Shown here: piece after piece, positions 44,690 to 53,453 of the stretch
Numbering within the stretch: position 1 is the first letter of the stretch
Layout: every line of letters begins with the position of its first letter
Assembly (NCBI RefSeq): GCF_000521465.1
Contig: NZ_BAVR01000008.1
Span: forward strand, 1 to 64,000
Direction: 5' to 3'
Origin: Acetivibrio straminisolvens JCM 21531
GTDB taxonomy: Bacteria > Bacillota > Clostridia > Acetivibrionales > Acetivibrionaceae
Length of the DNA stretch: 64,000 nucleotides
Notes under the pieces: model-generated
The model's database searches: none
Told to the model about the DNA's origin: nothing
Seen by the model: the letters and a program-made list of their open reading frames with translations, nothing else
Translations under genes and position numbers: made by a program

Positions 44690-46024
44690 TTAGACAATCT
44701 CATCATATATTTCTTTTGTTTCTATTACTGCATTACGGACTCTTTCCCTAAACCATTCCACGTCGTCTTCATTAAGGCTGATATTCGGATACATTCTTGA
44801 AATTGAAGAAACCAGTATACCGTTTTTCAAAAGGCTATTGTTTAAAATAATGTCCAGAGACATAATCTCAAAGTCATACTCTTCCGGATTCTTTAAAACA
44901 TCCTTGCATACATGGTAAGAAGCACATCCGGGAGGTCCCTGAATCACAAGGGGAAGCCCTGCATTATCAGCTTCACTTTTTAATATTTCATGTATCATTA
45001 CCATTTTCTCATTCATTTGTGAGATAGCCTGTCCATTATTTCTGCTCAGTATTTCAAGGGTAGCTTTTACTGCAGCTGTTCCAAGGGGATACCCGTTAAA
45101 TGTTCCGGCATGGATGACTTTCTTATCTACTAAAAGCTGCATAATCTCTTTTTTGCCAACCAGTGCGGATACAGGAACTCCGCCACCCGCTATAGCCTTG
45201 CCCAAGGTAGTCAAGTCCGGAGTTACACCATATTCCTGTTGTGCGCCTCCCAATCCCATTCGAAAACCGGTTATAATTTCATCAAAGATGAGTACAACAT
45301 TGTATTCATCACACAATTCTCTCACTCTCTTTAGATATCCCGGAGCAGGAAGCACGCTTCCTCCATTTACGCAAACCGGTTCGGTTATCACTGCTGCAAT
45401 TTCATGACCTTTGCTCTTTAAAAGGTTTTCAAGAATGTCGGCATTGTTCCACGGAATAAGATATGACTGACTTTCCATTGAATCTTTTGCACGACCGTCC
45501 GTACCTTTCAAGTCTCCAACATAATCCGACGGAATAGGATCTCCAGTCTTAGGTGCCCTTCCTCCCATAATATTATCAGCATTTCCATGATAGTGGCCTA
45601 TAAATCTGACAAAACGGTTCTTACCTGTCCATGCCCTTGCCAGTCGAAGCGCATTTTGAACAATTTCAGTTCCCGAAAGTCCAAAGCGGATCATCTCGGC
45701 AGAAGGAATAAATTTGGCAATTAATTCTAAAGCTTCGGCATCCATATCACAGTGGCTTACCGAAAGCACCCTGTCAATGGTTTCTTTTAAGCACTCATTG
45801 TATTCCTTATTTCCATGTCCCACTATCATAGCACCAAATCTGGCGTACAAATCAAGGTATTCATTCCCGTCCATATCCCAAGCTCTGCTTCCGTCTGCTT
45901 TGACAAAGTGTATAGGGGTTTCCTCCCACGGCAGGCGGAAATTGTAATGAACGCCCCCCGGAAGATATTTCTTTACCCTAAGGTTATATTCTTTCATGCT
46001 GGCAGGATTTTGCTGAGATTTCAT
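44690..46024 (-). CDS. Class III (glutamate-1-semialdehyde-type) aminotransferase
   Basis: 444 residues. GSA-aminotransferase features are LPGGVHYNFRLPWEETPIHF, FGLSGTEIVQNALRLARAWT, VVLIFDEIITGFRMGLGGAQ and the PLP-lysine segment LTTLGKAIAGGGVPVSALVG. The same type of enzyme is the AMT domain of iturin/mycosubtilin synthases, which transaminates a beta-keto acyl-ACP. Here it is a separate protein between the acyltransferase and FkbK-like genes; its ATG overlaps the acyltransferase stop. A beta-amination role is inference; haem synthesis is unlikely as no haem genes are near. Confidence 0.9.
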   Translation of the reverse strand: MKSQQNPASMKEYNLRVKKYLPGGVHYNFRLPWEETPIHFVKADGSRAWDMDGNEYLDLYARFGAMIVGHGNKEYNECLKETIDRVLSVSHCDMDAEALELIAKFIPSAEMIRFGLSGTEIVQNALRLARAWTGKNRFVRFIGHYHGNADNIMGGRAPKTGDPIPSDYVGDLKGTDGRAKDSMESQSYLIPWNNADILENLLKSKGHEIAAVITEPVCVNGGSVLPAPGYLKRVRELCDEYNVVLIFDEIITGFRMGLGGAQQEYGVTPDLTTLGKAIAGGGVPVSALVGKKEIMQLLVDKKVIHAGTFNGYPLGTAAVKATLEILSRNNGQAISQMNEKMVMIHEILKSEADNAGLPLVIQGPPGCASYHVCKDVLKNPEEYDFEIMSLDIILNNSLLKNGILVSSISRMYPNISLNEDDVEWFRERVRNAVIETKEIYDEIV

Positions 46025-46980
46025 AGCACCCCTCCCCCTTTAATGTATTGTATTATCTTTTCTCTGTCTTCTTCATCGTCAAACGACAAACACATAGGCA
46101 ATTGCGGGTTTTCCCTCACCAGGTTTCTTGTTATCTGCTGAGGCCCTATGTCAACAAACAGCTCCACTCCCGATGCGGCAATCTGTTCTAAAACTTGATT
46201 CCACCTGACGGGCAGCACCAATTGATTGCATAGAATCTCCGAAATGCTGTCCGTTTCTCCGATTATCTTTCCGGTAACGGTGGACCAAATGTCAAAGTTT
46301 GTTTTTCCGAATTCTATACTTCTTATAGACTCTTCCAGTTCGCAAGTTGCAAAGGACATAAGTTCACTGTGGTAGGGAGCATCAGCTTTCATCGGAATCA
46401 TTCTAAATGGAATAAATTGTCCGTCAGTTTCGTCCAACTCCCTGTCTAAAATTTTAAGAGCTTCTTGGGTGCCTGCAATAACAAACTGTCTTGGCGAATT
46501 GTAACCGGAAATTGTCACATATTCTTTGGCTTGAATGGATTCGATGATGCTTTCCAATACCGAAACTTCCAAGTCCACTACAACTCCGGATCTCCCCTTC
46601 TTTTGATCCATCGCTTGATGCATAATTTCCCCTCTTTTTCTGGCAAATACAACGCCATCGGAAAAAGAAACCGCACCCGCGCAAACAAGAGCCGTAATCT
46701 CGCCCAAGCTATGTCCCGCAGCACAAAAAGGTTTTATGCCTATTTGTTCTTCAAAAACACGATATAGGGCATAACCTGCAGTTACAACTGCCGGTTGAGC
46801 ATTTTTTGATAAAGTCAGCTCTTCAATATTACCTTTTAATATCAGAGAACGTATATCGTAACCCAAGGCACGGTTTGCCTCTTCAAAAACTTCATATGCT
46901 GCCTGGTATTCTTCAATCAGCTTGGCGCACATGCCTATATACTGGCACCCTTGCCCCGGAAATAGTAATGCAAACCTCAT
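46021..46980 (-). CDS. Discrete malonyl-CoA:ACP-type acyltransferase (trans-AT)
   Basis: 319 residues. FALLFPGQGCQYIGMCAKLI is the N-terminal motif, AAGHSLGEITALVCAGAVSF near residue 90 holds the catalytic Ser, and LFVDIGPQQITRNLV the C-terminal motif. It is intact while both PKS-type proteins in this cluster have acyltransferase-like regions without a GHSxG. It is therefore likely to charge carriers in trans, as FenF/ItuD does in iturinic lipopeptide systems. Four-base overlap with the acyl-CoA dehydrogenase stop. Confidence 0.93.
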   Translation of the reverse strand: MRFALLFPGQGCQYIGMCAKLIEEYQAAYEVFEEANRALGYDIRSLILKGNIEELTLSKNAQPAVVTAGYALYRVFEEQIGIKPFCAAGHSLGEITALVCAGAVSFSDGVVFARKRGEIMHQAMDQKKGRSGVVVDLEVSVLESIIESIQAKEYVTISGYNSPRQFVIAGTQEALKILDRELDETDGQFIPFRMIPMKADAPYHSELMSFATCELEESIRSIEFGKTNFDIWSTVTGKIIGETDSISEILCNQLVLPVRWNQVLEQIAASGVELFVDIGPQQITRNLVRENPQLPMCLSFDDEEDREKIIQYIKGGGVL

Positions 46981-48131
46981 GATTTATTGCTCCTCTTATA
47001 ATAGCGTTTTAATCCAAAATCAGAAATTATCTCCTGCTGTATCTGGGAAGAACCTTCAATGATTTCCAAAACTTTAGCTTCCCTGTATAATCTTTCTACC
47101 GGATACTGATTGGTAAACCCGTTGCCACCATGAATCTGCAGGGCATCATTTGCCACATCCACAGCAACTTTCGATGTAAAGTATTTTGCCATTGTTGTTT
47201 CCATGGCTGAATCGGGATCCTTTTGTTTTCTCAATTCGCTGGCTCTCATGCAAAGAGCTCTGGCTGCATGAATTTTCGTTACAGCATCGCCAATCATACC
47301 GCGGATGAGCTGAAAACTTCTCAGCTTGTTGCCAAACTGCGAACGGCTTCTGGAGTATGATACCATTGCCTCCAAAGCCTCCTGTGCAATTGCAAGACCT
47401 GCCCAAGCAATGCTGAAACGTCCATTGTCCAAAGCTGTTGAAACAATATACTCGAAGCCAAAGTTTAGTTTTCCCAACACATTTTCTTTGGGCACCTTTA
47501 CTTGATTCAAAGAAATTTCAGCAAGATAAGTTGCACGCCCAGCCATCAATCCGTTGATTCTTTTTGTTTCTACCCCCGGAAAGGACCTTTCCACAATAAA
47601 TGCAGTACTTTTTCCATTATTGGATGCAATAATTATGAAAACATCCGCAATATCACCGAAAGTGATCCACTTTTTCCTGCCGTTTATGACATAGCAATCA
47701 TCCTCTTCATTCCAGGTGGTCATGATACTTTTTGCATCAGACCCGATATCCGGCTCCGACAAACCGAAAGCGGCAATCTTTTCTCCCCGGGCCAACTGCG
47801 GCAGCCACTTTTCTTTTTGCTCCTCCGTTCCGAAACGCAGCAAGGTTTCACCAACCAGTGATGTATGTACAGTAATAAGGCTTCTTGTCGCCATACAAGC
47901 TTTTCCGAATACCTCAGTAAACAATCCGTAGTAGACCGGGTCGAGGCCAAGTCCACCGTACTTTTCGGGGAACGGAGCAGCCAAATATCCTTTTGCAGCC
48001 ATTTTCCGAATAAGCTCCAAAGGAACGCCGCCCTTTTCCTCAAAATCATTCACAAATGGGCGAATCTCGGCATCTACAAAAGCTTTTGCTTCCTCAATAA
48101 TAGCTGCTTGTCTTTTATCCTCAGTCATCAT
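46977..48131 (-). CDS. Acyl-CoA dehydrogenase family protein (FkbI/ZmaE-like)
   Basis: 384 residues of full acyl-CoA dehydrogenase type. FAD and substrate segments are IAAFGLSEPDIGSDAKSIMT, KKWITFGDIADVF, SRSQFGNKLRSFQLIRGMIG and ALQIHGGNGFTNQYPVERLY. In methoxymalonyl/hydroxymalonyl pathways the FkbI enzyme completes oxidation of glyceryl-ACP, working with the FkbK-type protein at 43807-44658. Start overlaps the ACP stop by 4 bp, so it may act on that ACP. Confidence 0.92.
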   Translation of the reverse strand: MMTEDKRQAAIIEEAKAFVDAEIRPFVNDFEEKGGVPLELIRKMAAKGYLAAPFPEKYGGLGLDPVYYGLFTEVFGKACMATRSLITVHTSLVGETLLRFGTEEQKEKWLPQLARGEKIAAFGLSEPDIGSDAKSIMTTWNEEDDCYVINGRKKWITFGDIADVFIIIASNNGKSTAFIVERSFPGVETKRINGLMAGRATYLAEISLNQVKVPKENVLGKLNFGFEYIVSTALDNGRFSIAWAGLAIAQEALEAMVSYSRSRSQFGNKLRSFQLIRGMIGDAVTKIHAARALCMRASELRKQKDPDSAMETTMAKYFTSKVAVDVANDALQIHGGNGFTNQYPVERLYREAKVLEIIEGSSQIQQEIISDFGLKRYYKRSNKS

Positions 48132-48388
48132 ATCACCTCTTCTTCACGCATTTTTGCACACTCACTTAAGTAACCGGCAAGTTCGGAAATGGTTTTATAT
48201 TCAAACATTGCAACCGGATTAATATCGATTTCGAGTTTCTTTCTGATTCTATTGATAATCTTTAAAGCCTGAACGGAAGAAATTCCAATTCTTAAAAAGT
48301 TTATATCCTCATCAATAGAATCCGGTTCTTCATTTAAAATTGCGGCAATTTCAGCTTTAATAAAATCAATAATTTCTTGTTTACTCAT
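48128..48388 (-). CDS. Discrete acyl carrier protein
   Basis: 86 residues from the ATG at 48388, which lies 7 nt after AAAGGAG; a longer frame to 48433 would overlap the PKS gene. Ser of FLRIGISSVQALKIINRIRK is the expected phosphopantetheine site. It follows the FAAL-ACP-KS protein, which has no carrier after its KS, so this ACP may hold the extended chain or the extender unit. Second of two discrete ACPs in the cluster. Confidence 0.9.
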   Translation of the reverse strand: MSKQEIIDFIKAEIAAILNEEPDSIDEDINFLRIGISSVQALKIINRIRKKLEIDINPVAMFEYKTISELAGYLSECAKMREEEVI

Positions 48389-48401
48389 TTTCATTCTCCT
48401 T

Positions 48402-51400
48402 TCAACAGCTAATCCAAAAAGATTTTTTCTCAAACGGATATGACGGCAAATTCATAAGTTTTCCCAATCCGTCCGGATATATATAATCCCAGTTAAAATC
48501 AGCTCCGGCCACATACAGTTCTCCTATGATAGTAAGCAAACTGGAATCAAAAGAACCTTCAGGGGACGGTTGAAAATCAACTATTTTGAGTTTGCTTTGA
48601 ACTTCCTCAGGCAATATATCCGATAACTCTTCTTGCATACATATGCTTAAGACAATATCCGATTTTATTCTTTGCGGCTTACTATCGGCGCCATTCTCCT
48701 CCAAAATACCTTCCGCTTCTTGAAAATACATTCTCAGCGCCGTTTGTAAATCAATTTTTCCATTTGCTGCATCTGCTAAAGCTTGTCCCGAATTTACACC
48801 ATAAATCTCATTGATATTTGTACCGCTGTCTTTAAGAGCCCGTACCAATGAATACCAGTAAGTAAAATGAGCCAAATCGTTTCTATTGTAGTGATTCAAA
48901 TCGGTTATTCCATGCTTTTTAGCACACTCACTAATTTCAGAGAAGTTCTTTATAAATGTCTCACTGGTTTCATCAAAAAGATTAGGAATATCTTTACAGT
49001 TCTTTTTCAGGTCGCCTATATATATGCATGTTTTTGCCGAACGACCTTTCAAGAATTGTCCTCTTTTAATACCCTCCAATGTTCTTGCCTTTTCATTTTC
49101 AGAAATAACACATGCTGCACGGTAACTGTAGTGTTTTCTATAACGGTTGCGGGTAAAGCACATATCATGGATATTCAACTCGGGTAAATCCCTAAGCATG
49201 TCCTCAGTTTGCTTGATCATAACCTCCAATGCTCTCTCAGACTTGGCCGATAAAGTGAGAAGATTCACTTTTCTCTTTTCTTTCTGTATGTTATGACTTT
49301 GATTCCATTCTTCCAAGATTAAATGTACATTGGTTCCACCCAATCCAAAACTGTTTATTCCCGCTTTGCGTGTACTTCCTTCTTTTACTTTCCACTCCTC
49401 TACCTCTTGTACAACATAAAAAGGTGTTTTTTCTATCTGGAGTGCGGGATTAATTTCTTCCATATGCAGACTTGGAACCAATTTTTTATTTTTAAGGCAA
49501 AGCAAAACCTTTGCCAGGGAAGCTCCCCCAGATGCCGATAAAAGATGCCCGATATTTGTCTTTACAGAACCTATTCCAATATTGCTGGATTTTTCTACGT
49601 TATATTCCGAGAACAACTTGGACAATGCATTAACCTCAATAGGGTCTCCAATGGTGGTTCCTGTTCCGTGGGCCTCTATATAGCCGATTTCGCCAGGCGA
49701 AAGTTTGGCATCATTATATGCTTCCAACAAAACTTTATATTGTCCTTTAGGGTTTGGTGCCATAATTCCCAGCGAGTATCCATCGTTATTGATAGCACTT
49801 CCCCTTATTACCGCATAGATATTTTTGTTTTCTTTTATTGCTTTTGCCAAAGGCTCAAGATAGACAACCACCACACCTTCACCCAAGACAGTCCCGTCGG
49901 CATCCTTGTCAAATACTCTGGCGTTTTTGGTGGATGATACAATTCCCGCCGTTTTTGAAAGTATGTGTGCAATGGGAACGACCAAAATATTGGCGCTTGT
50001 CACAACCGCACCCTCAATGCTTTTGTGTCTTATTGCCTCTACTGCATGATGAAGAGCTGCCAAAAAGGATGAACATGCAGTATCAATGGATAATGCAGGA
50101 CCAGTAAAATTATATGCATGGGATATAATTGCCGCTGTAATGTTATGCATATTGCCAACCATGGTATTAGGGTGAAGCTTCTCTGCACCGTATTTTTCAA
50201 TATACCTTGCAAGAAGCTGGTAGTATGTATTGGTACTGATACCCGAGTATACTCCAATATTGCGCTCTTCTTCAAGCCCTGGAATCATTCCCGCATCCTC
50301 TAAGGCTTCATAGGATGTTTCTAAAATAAGCCTTTGCTGAGGGTCCATAAATTTTGCCTCTTCAGCAGAGATTTCAAAAAATTCGTTATCAAAACACTCA
50401 ATGTCCTCAAGCTCTCCGAGCCAGTCATTCCATTCCGGTTTGCCGGAAAGCTCCTTTCTCTTGGGACTGATTTGGGATATGCAATCTTTTTTAGAACACA
50501 GGTTGTTCCAAAACTCTTGTTGGTTTTTGGCACCGGGCAATCTTAGAGCCAATCCGGTGATAGCAACAGCCTTGTCCATATCTATCCGATTGTCGGTCTC
50601 CAACTCTATCGCAGAGTTCTTATCAACAGACGGCATACCTTCAATATACTCGGAAATTTGTCTTATTGTCTTGCAGGAAGCCAAAAGTTCACTTCCAACT
50701 TCCCTTTTTAAATGCTTTGATATTTCATCAAGCAATTGATATGCCTTAATTGAGTTACCGCCCAAAGCAAAAAATGCATCATCAATAGATATGCTTTGTT
50801 CCGGTATATTTAAAATTTTAGACCAGCTTTCCCGCAAAAACATTTCCAGTTCGTTACGGGGTTGTTGAATTGATTTTTCCTTATTTTGCTTTTTTTGAAT
50901 ACACTCCTCAATTTCTCTGAGTAAGTCATCATATTCTCCATTTTCAAAGTTTTTGCGCAGTTGGAAACGCTGCACTTTACCGCTAGTAGTTTTCGGTATG
51001 GCACTAACCGGAATCACATGGGTTATCTCCACGCCCAATGCTTCATGAAGTTTATCAATGATACTTTTACGCAGTGGAAGAAATTTTTCAATACTAGACT
51101 TGTACTTTATAAATGCAAGGAGTTCCTCCTGCTGAGTCTTGCTGTTAAAATGTCCCACCAAAGCAATATTTCCTCTGTCTATAGTGTCCAGTTCGTAAAT
51201 AATTTCCTCCAAATCATGTGCAAAGTAGTTTTGACCTCTAACAAATATAACATCTTTTATTCTTCCGCTCACTACAAGGGAACTGTCCGCCATAAAACCG
51301 AGGTCTCCGGTACGTAACCAGCCATCTATAAATAGGTCTTTTGTAGCTTCATCATTGTTGTAATACCCGGAAGTAACATTATTTCCCCTAATTTGAATTT

Positions 51401-52637
51401 CTCCAATCATGTATTCATCCAAGGTATTTCCGTTTTCATCTGCAATCCTTACATCCACACCGTCAAAAGGATGCCCCTCATGCACAAATTCAATTTTGTC
51501 GGTTTCATTGTTATTCTCAACCGTAGCTACAATATTTTCATTAATCATCTTTGTTCTGCATATTCTCTCAACTCTTACCGGCGTACCGATTTTTGGCATA
51601 GTAACACCCACTGTTGCTTCTGCCATTCCATACGCAGGTTTCATCATATTTTCCCTAAACCCGCATTTAGAGAACTTTTTCACAAAATTGTCTATTACCA
51701 AGGTAGAAATAGGTTCAGCACCATTGGCAACAAATCGAAGAGAAGATAAGTCCAATGAAGCCAACTTATCGTCGGATATTTTTCTTGTCATCCAATCATA
51801 TCCGAAGTTTGTGGCACAGAACCAAGTCCCTTTGTGCTCGGTAATTTTTTTCAGAAACATATAAGGTGAACGGACAAAAGTAAACGGTGAAAACACCATG
51901 ATGTTGCATCCGTTTTTTACGGGAGTAAGGTGCTGGGCAAACATTCCCATATCATGGGTATGAGGCAGCCATGTAAAAACCGTATCGTTTTCTGTACTTT
52001 CAAATCTGTTGGATATGGCAATAATATTGGTTAATATATTTCTGTTTGTCAGTTTTACTCCCTTGGGAATTCCGGTACTACCCGAAGAAAACTGTAAAAA
52101 TACCAGTTCATCCGGTCCCGGGTAACATATGTCGTCTTCCATTTCGCTGTTTTCCAGTTCCTGCGTTGAAATAAATTCAAATCCTTCAAAACAGCCGCTG
52201 TCCTTCAACCCTTGATATTGGGCACGAAACGGTTCTTCAATCAATATTAAGGGCTTTTTTAAGACTTCCCAAACCTTGGACAATTTCAGAAGCCCTGCTG
52301 AATTGGGTTCCCATGATGTAGGCTGGCTTATCGGTGCAACAACTATTCCTCCTAAGACACATGCCCAAAAGGTTTTGTAAAACTCTTTCGAGTTGTCGAT
52401 TTCCAGTATGACAACATCTCCTTGCTTGACACCCCTCTGATGCAGAGTCTTAAGGTATCTGCGTGCATAACCCAAAAGCTCGGAATATGAAAGAAATTCC
52501 TCATCTCCGGATGCACTTATAAATGTCAAGCCCTTATGCGGATACTTCTCCCCAACATAAATCAATAACTTGGAGATGCTATCATATTCTTCCGGAACGT
52601 TAACCGTTTTACCGTATAAAATTGCTTTCTTTGACAT
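48402..52637 (-). CDS. FAAL-ACP-KS hybrid starter protein with inactive AT-like tail
   Basis: 1411 residues. Residues 1-600: fatty acyl-AMP ligase (FSSGSTGIPKGVKLTNRN near 184, FVANGAEPIS, YGMAEATVGVTM, WLRTGDLGFMADSSLVVSGR). About 600-680: carrier domain, Ser in ALGGNSIKAYQLL near 626. About 690-1115: ketosynthase with DTACSSF near 850, EAHGTGTTIGDP near 987 and KTNIGHLLSASG near 1030. Residues 1130-1411 follow the course of an acyltransferase and its linker (ending LPSYPFEKKSFW) but the Ser motif reads YGVNSGQALA instead of GHSxGE, so it should be inactive. It would activate a fatty acid, load it on the ACP and extend it with a unit supplied in trans. Confidence 0.93.
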   Translation of the reverse strand: MSKKAILYGKTVNVPEEYDSISKLLIYVGEKYPHKGLTFISASGDEEFLSYSELLGYARRYLKTLHQRGVKQGDVVILEIDNSKEFYKTFWACVLGGIVVAPISQPTSWEPNSAGLLKLSKVWEVLKKPLILIEEPFRAQYQGLKDSGCFEGFEFISTQELENSEMEDDICYPGPDELVFLQFSSGSTGIPKGVKLTNRNILTNIIAISNRFESTENDTVFTWLPHTHDMGMFAQHLTPVKNGCNIMVFSPFTFVRSPYMFLKKITEHKGTWFCATNFGYDWMTRKISDDKLASLDLSSLRFVANGAEPISTLVIDNFVKKFSKCGFRENMMKPAYGMAEATVGVTMPKIGTPVRVERICRTKMINENIVATVENNNETDKIEFVHEGHPFDGVDVRIADENGNTLDEYMIGEIQIRGNNVTSGYYNNDEATKDLFIDGWLRTGDLGFMADSSLVVSGRIKDVIFVRGQNYFAHDLEEIIYELDTIDRGNIALVGHFNSKTQQEELLAFIKYKSSIEKFLPLRKSIIDKLHEALGVEITHVIPVSAIPKTTSGKVQRFQLRKNFENGEYDDLLREIEECIQKKQNKEKSIQQPRNELEMFLRESWSKILNIPEQSISIDDAFFALGGNSIKAYQLLDEISKHLKREVGSELLASCKTIRQISEYIEGMPSVDKNSAIELETDNRIDMDKAVAITGLALRLPGAKNQQEFWNNLCSKKDCISQISPKRKELSGKPEWNDWLGELEDIECFDNEFFEISAEEAKFMDPQQRLILETSYEALEDAGMIPGLEEERNIGVYSGISTNTYYQLLARYIEKYGAEKLHPNTMVGNMHNITAAIISHAYNFTGPALSIDTACSSFLAALHHAVEAIRHKSIEGAVVTSANILVVPIAHILSKTAGIVSSTKNARVFDKDADGTVLGEGVVVVYLEPLAKAIKENKNIYAVIRGSAINNDGYSLGIMAPNPKGQYKVLLEAYNDAKLSPGEIGYIEAHGTGTTIGDPIEVNALSKLFSEYNVEKSSNIGIGSVKTNIGHLLSASGGASLAKVLLCLKNKKLVPSLHMEEINPALQIEKTPFYVVQEVEEWKVKEGSTRKAGINSFGLGGTNVHLILEEWNQSHNIQKEKRKVNLLTLSAKSERALEVMIKQTEDMLRDLPELNIHDMCFTRNRYRKHYSYRAACVISENEKARTLEGIKRGQFLKGRSAKTCIYIGDLKKNCKDIPNLFDETSETFIKNFSEISECAKKHGITDLNHYNRNDLAHFTYWYSLVRALKDSGTNINEIYGVNSGQALADAANGKIDLQTALRMYFQEAEGILEENGADSKPQRIKSDIVLSICMQEELSDILPEEVQSKLKIVDFQPSPEGSFDSSLLTIIGELYVAGADFNWDYIYPDGLGKLMNLPSYPFEKKSFWISC

Positions 52638-52646
52638 GTTATCCCC

Positions 52647-53414
52647 CTAAAAACCTCTTTCTTTTAACCATTTAATCAGTTCATCTTCCCGTTCTTTTAA
52701 ATTATTTTTCTGTGTGTTGAATTTACCCAGTGTGCATTCCGCTTCAATATTTCCGTCTGAAAAATAGATGACTCTGTCTGCCCTTGCTGCCACTTTTATA
52801 TCATGGGTAACAACCAAAAGGGTTGTTCCATTCTGATTAATATCGTTCAAAATATTCATTACTTCCGACGAAGTGCTGGAATTCAAAGCTCCTGTAGGCT
52901 CATCTGCAAAAATTATGTTAGGAGAATTGATTAGTGCTCTGCATATAGCAGCACGCTGTAATTGTCCCCCTGAAACTTTGGTAATGTCATGTCCTCCAAT
53001 GTTTCCGATTCCAACTCTATCCATGAGTTTTTTCGTGTCATTCATTACCATATTTCTGGGTTTTTTTCCCGCTTTAATACCCGGAAGAGCAATATTTTCT
53101 TTAATTGATAGAGTCTTTAACAAATGAGAGTGCTGAAATATAAATCCCATTTTATTTAACCGAATCTGGCTCATTTCTTCATCGGACAAGCCGGATATGT
53201 CTTCTCCATCAAATATAACCTGTCCTCCGGTAGGTCTGTCCATACCGCTGATGTTGTAGAGAAGTGTTGATTTACCTGAGCCGGACTGGCCCATGATTGC
53301 AACAAATTCTCCTTCTTTTATCGCAAGATTTACGCCTTTTAGTACTACAGTTTCTTCTTCTTTTGATTTTCCAAAAGTCTTATATAAATTCTTTGCTTCC
53401 AAAATTGTCTTCAT
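52647..53414 (-). CDS. MacB/LolD-type ABC transporter ATP-binding protein
   Basis: 255 residues. Walker A GQSGSGKSTLL near residue 45, Q-loop FIFQHSHLLKTLSIKENI, signature VSGGQLQRAAICRALI, Walker B IIFADEPTGALNSSTS and LLVVTHDIKVAARADRVIYF. The type pairs with FtsX-like permeases, and the permease gene precedes it by 39 bp. Probably a self-protection or export pump of the NRPS/PKS product (inferred). Confidence 0.95.
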   Translation of the reverse strand: MKTILEAKNLYKTFGKSKEEETVVLKGVNLAIKEGEFVAIMGQSGSGKSTLLYNISGMDRPTGGQVIFDGEDISGLSDEEMSQIRLNKMGFIFQHSHLLKTLSIKENIALPGIKAGKKPRNMVMNDTKKLMDRVGIGNIGGHDITKVSGGQLQRAAICRALINSPNIIFADEPTGALNSSTSSEVMNILNDINQNGTTLLVVTHDIKVAARADRVIYFSDGNIEAECTLGKFNTQKNNLKEREDELIKWLKERGF

Positions 53415-53453
53415 AGTATGTTATCCCTTCCCGTAATTTTAATGATTTTTGAA

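Noticed and set aside
44690-46024. Haem-biosynthesis role (hemL) for the GSA-type aminotransferase
   Set aside because: Its operon is purely NRPS/PKS, with overlapping neighbours, and the same enzyme type is known as the AMT domain of iturinic synthases.
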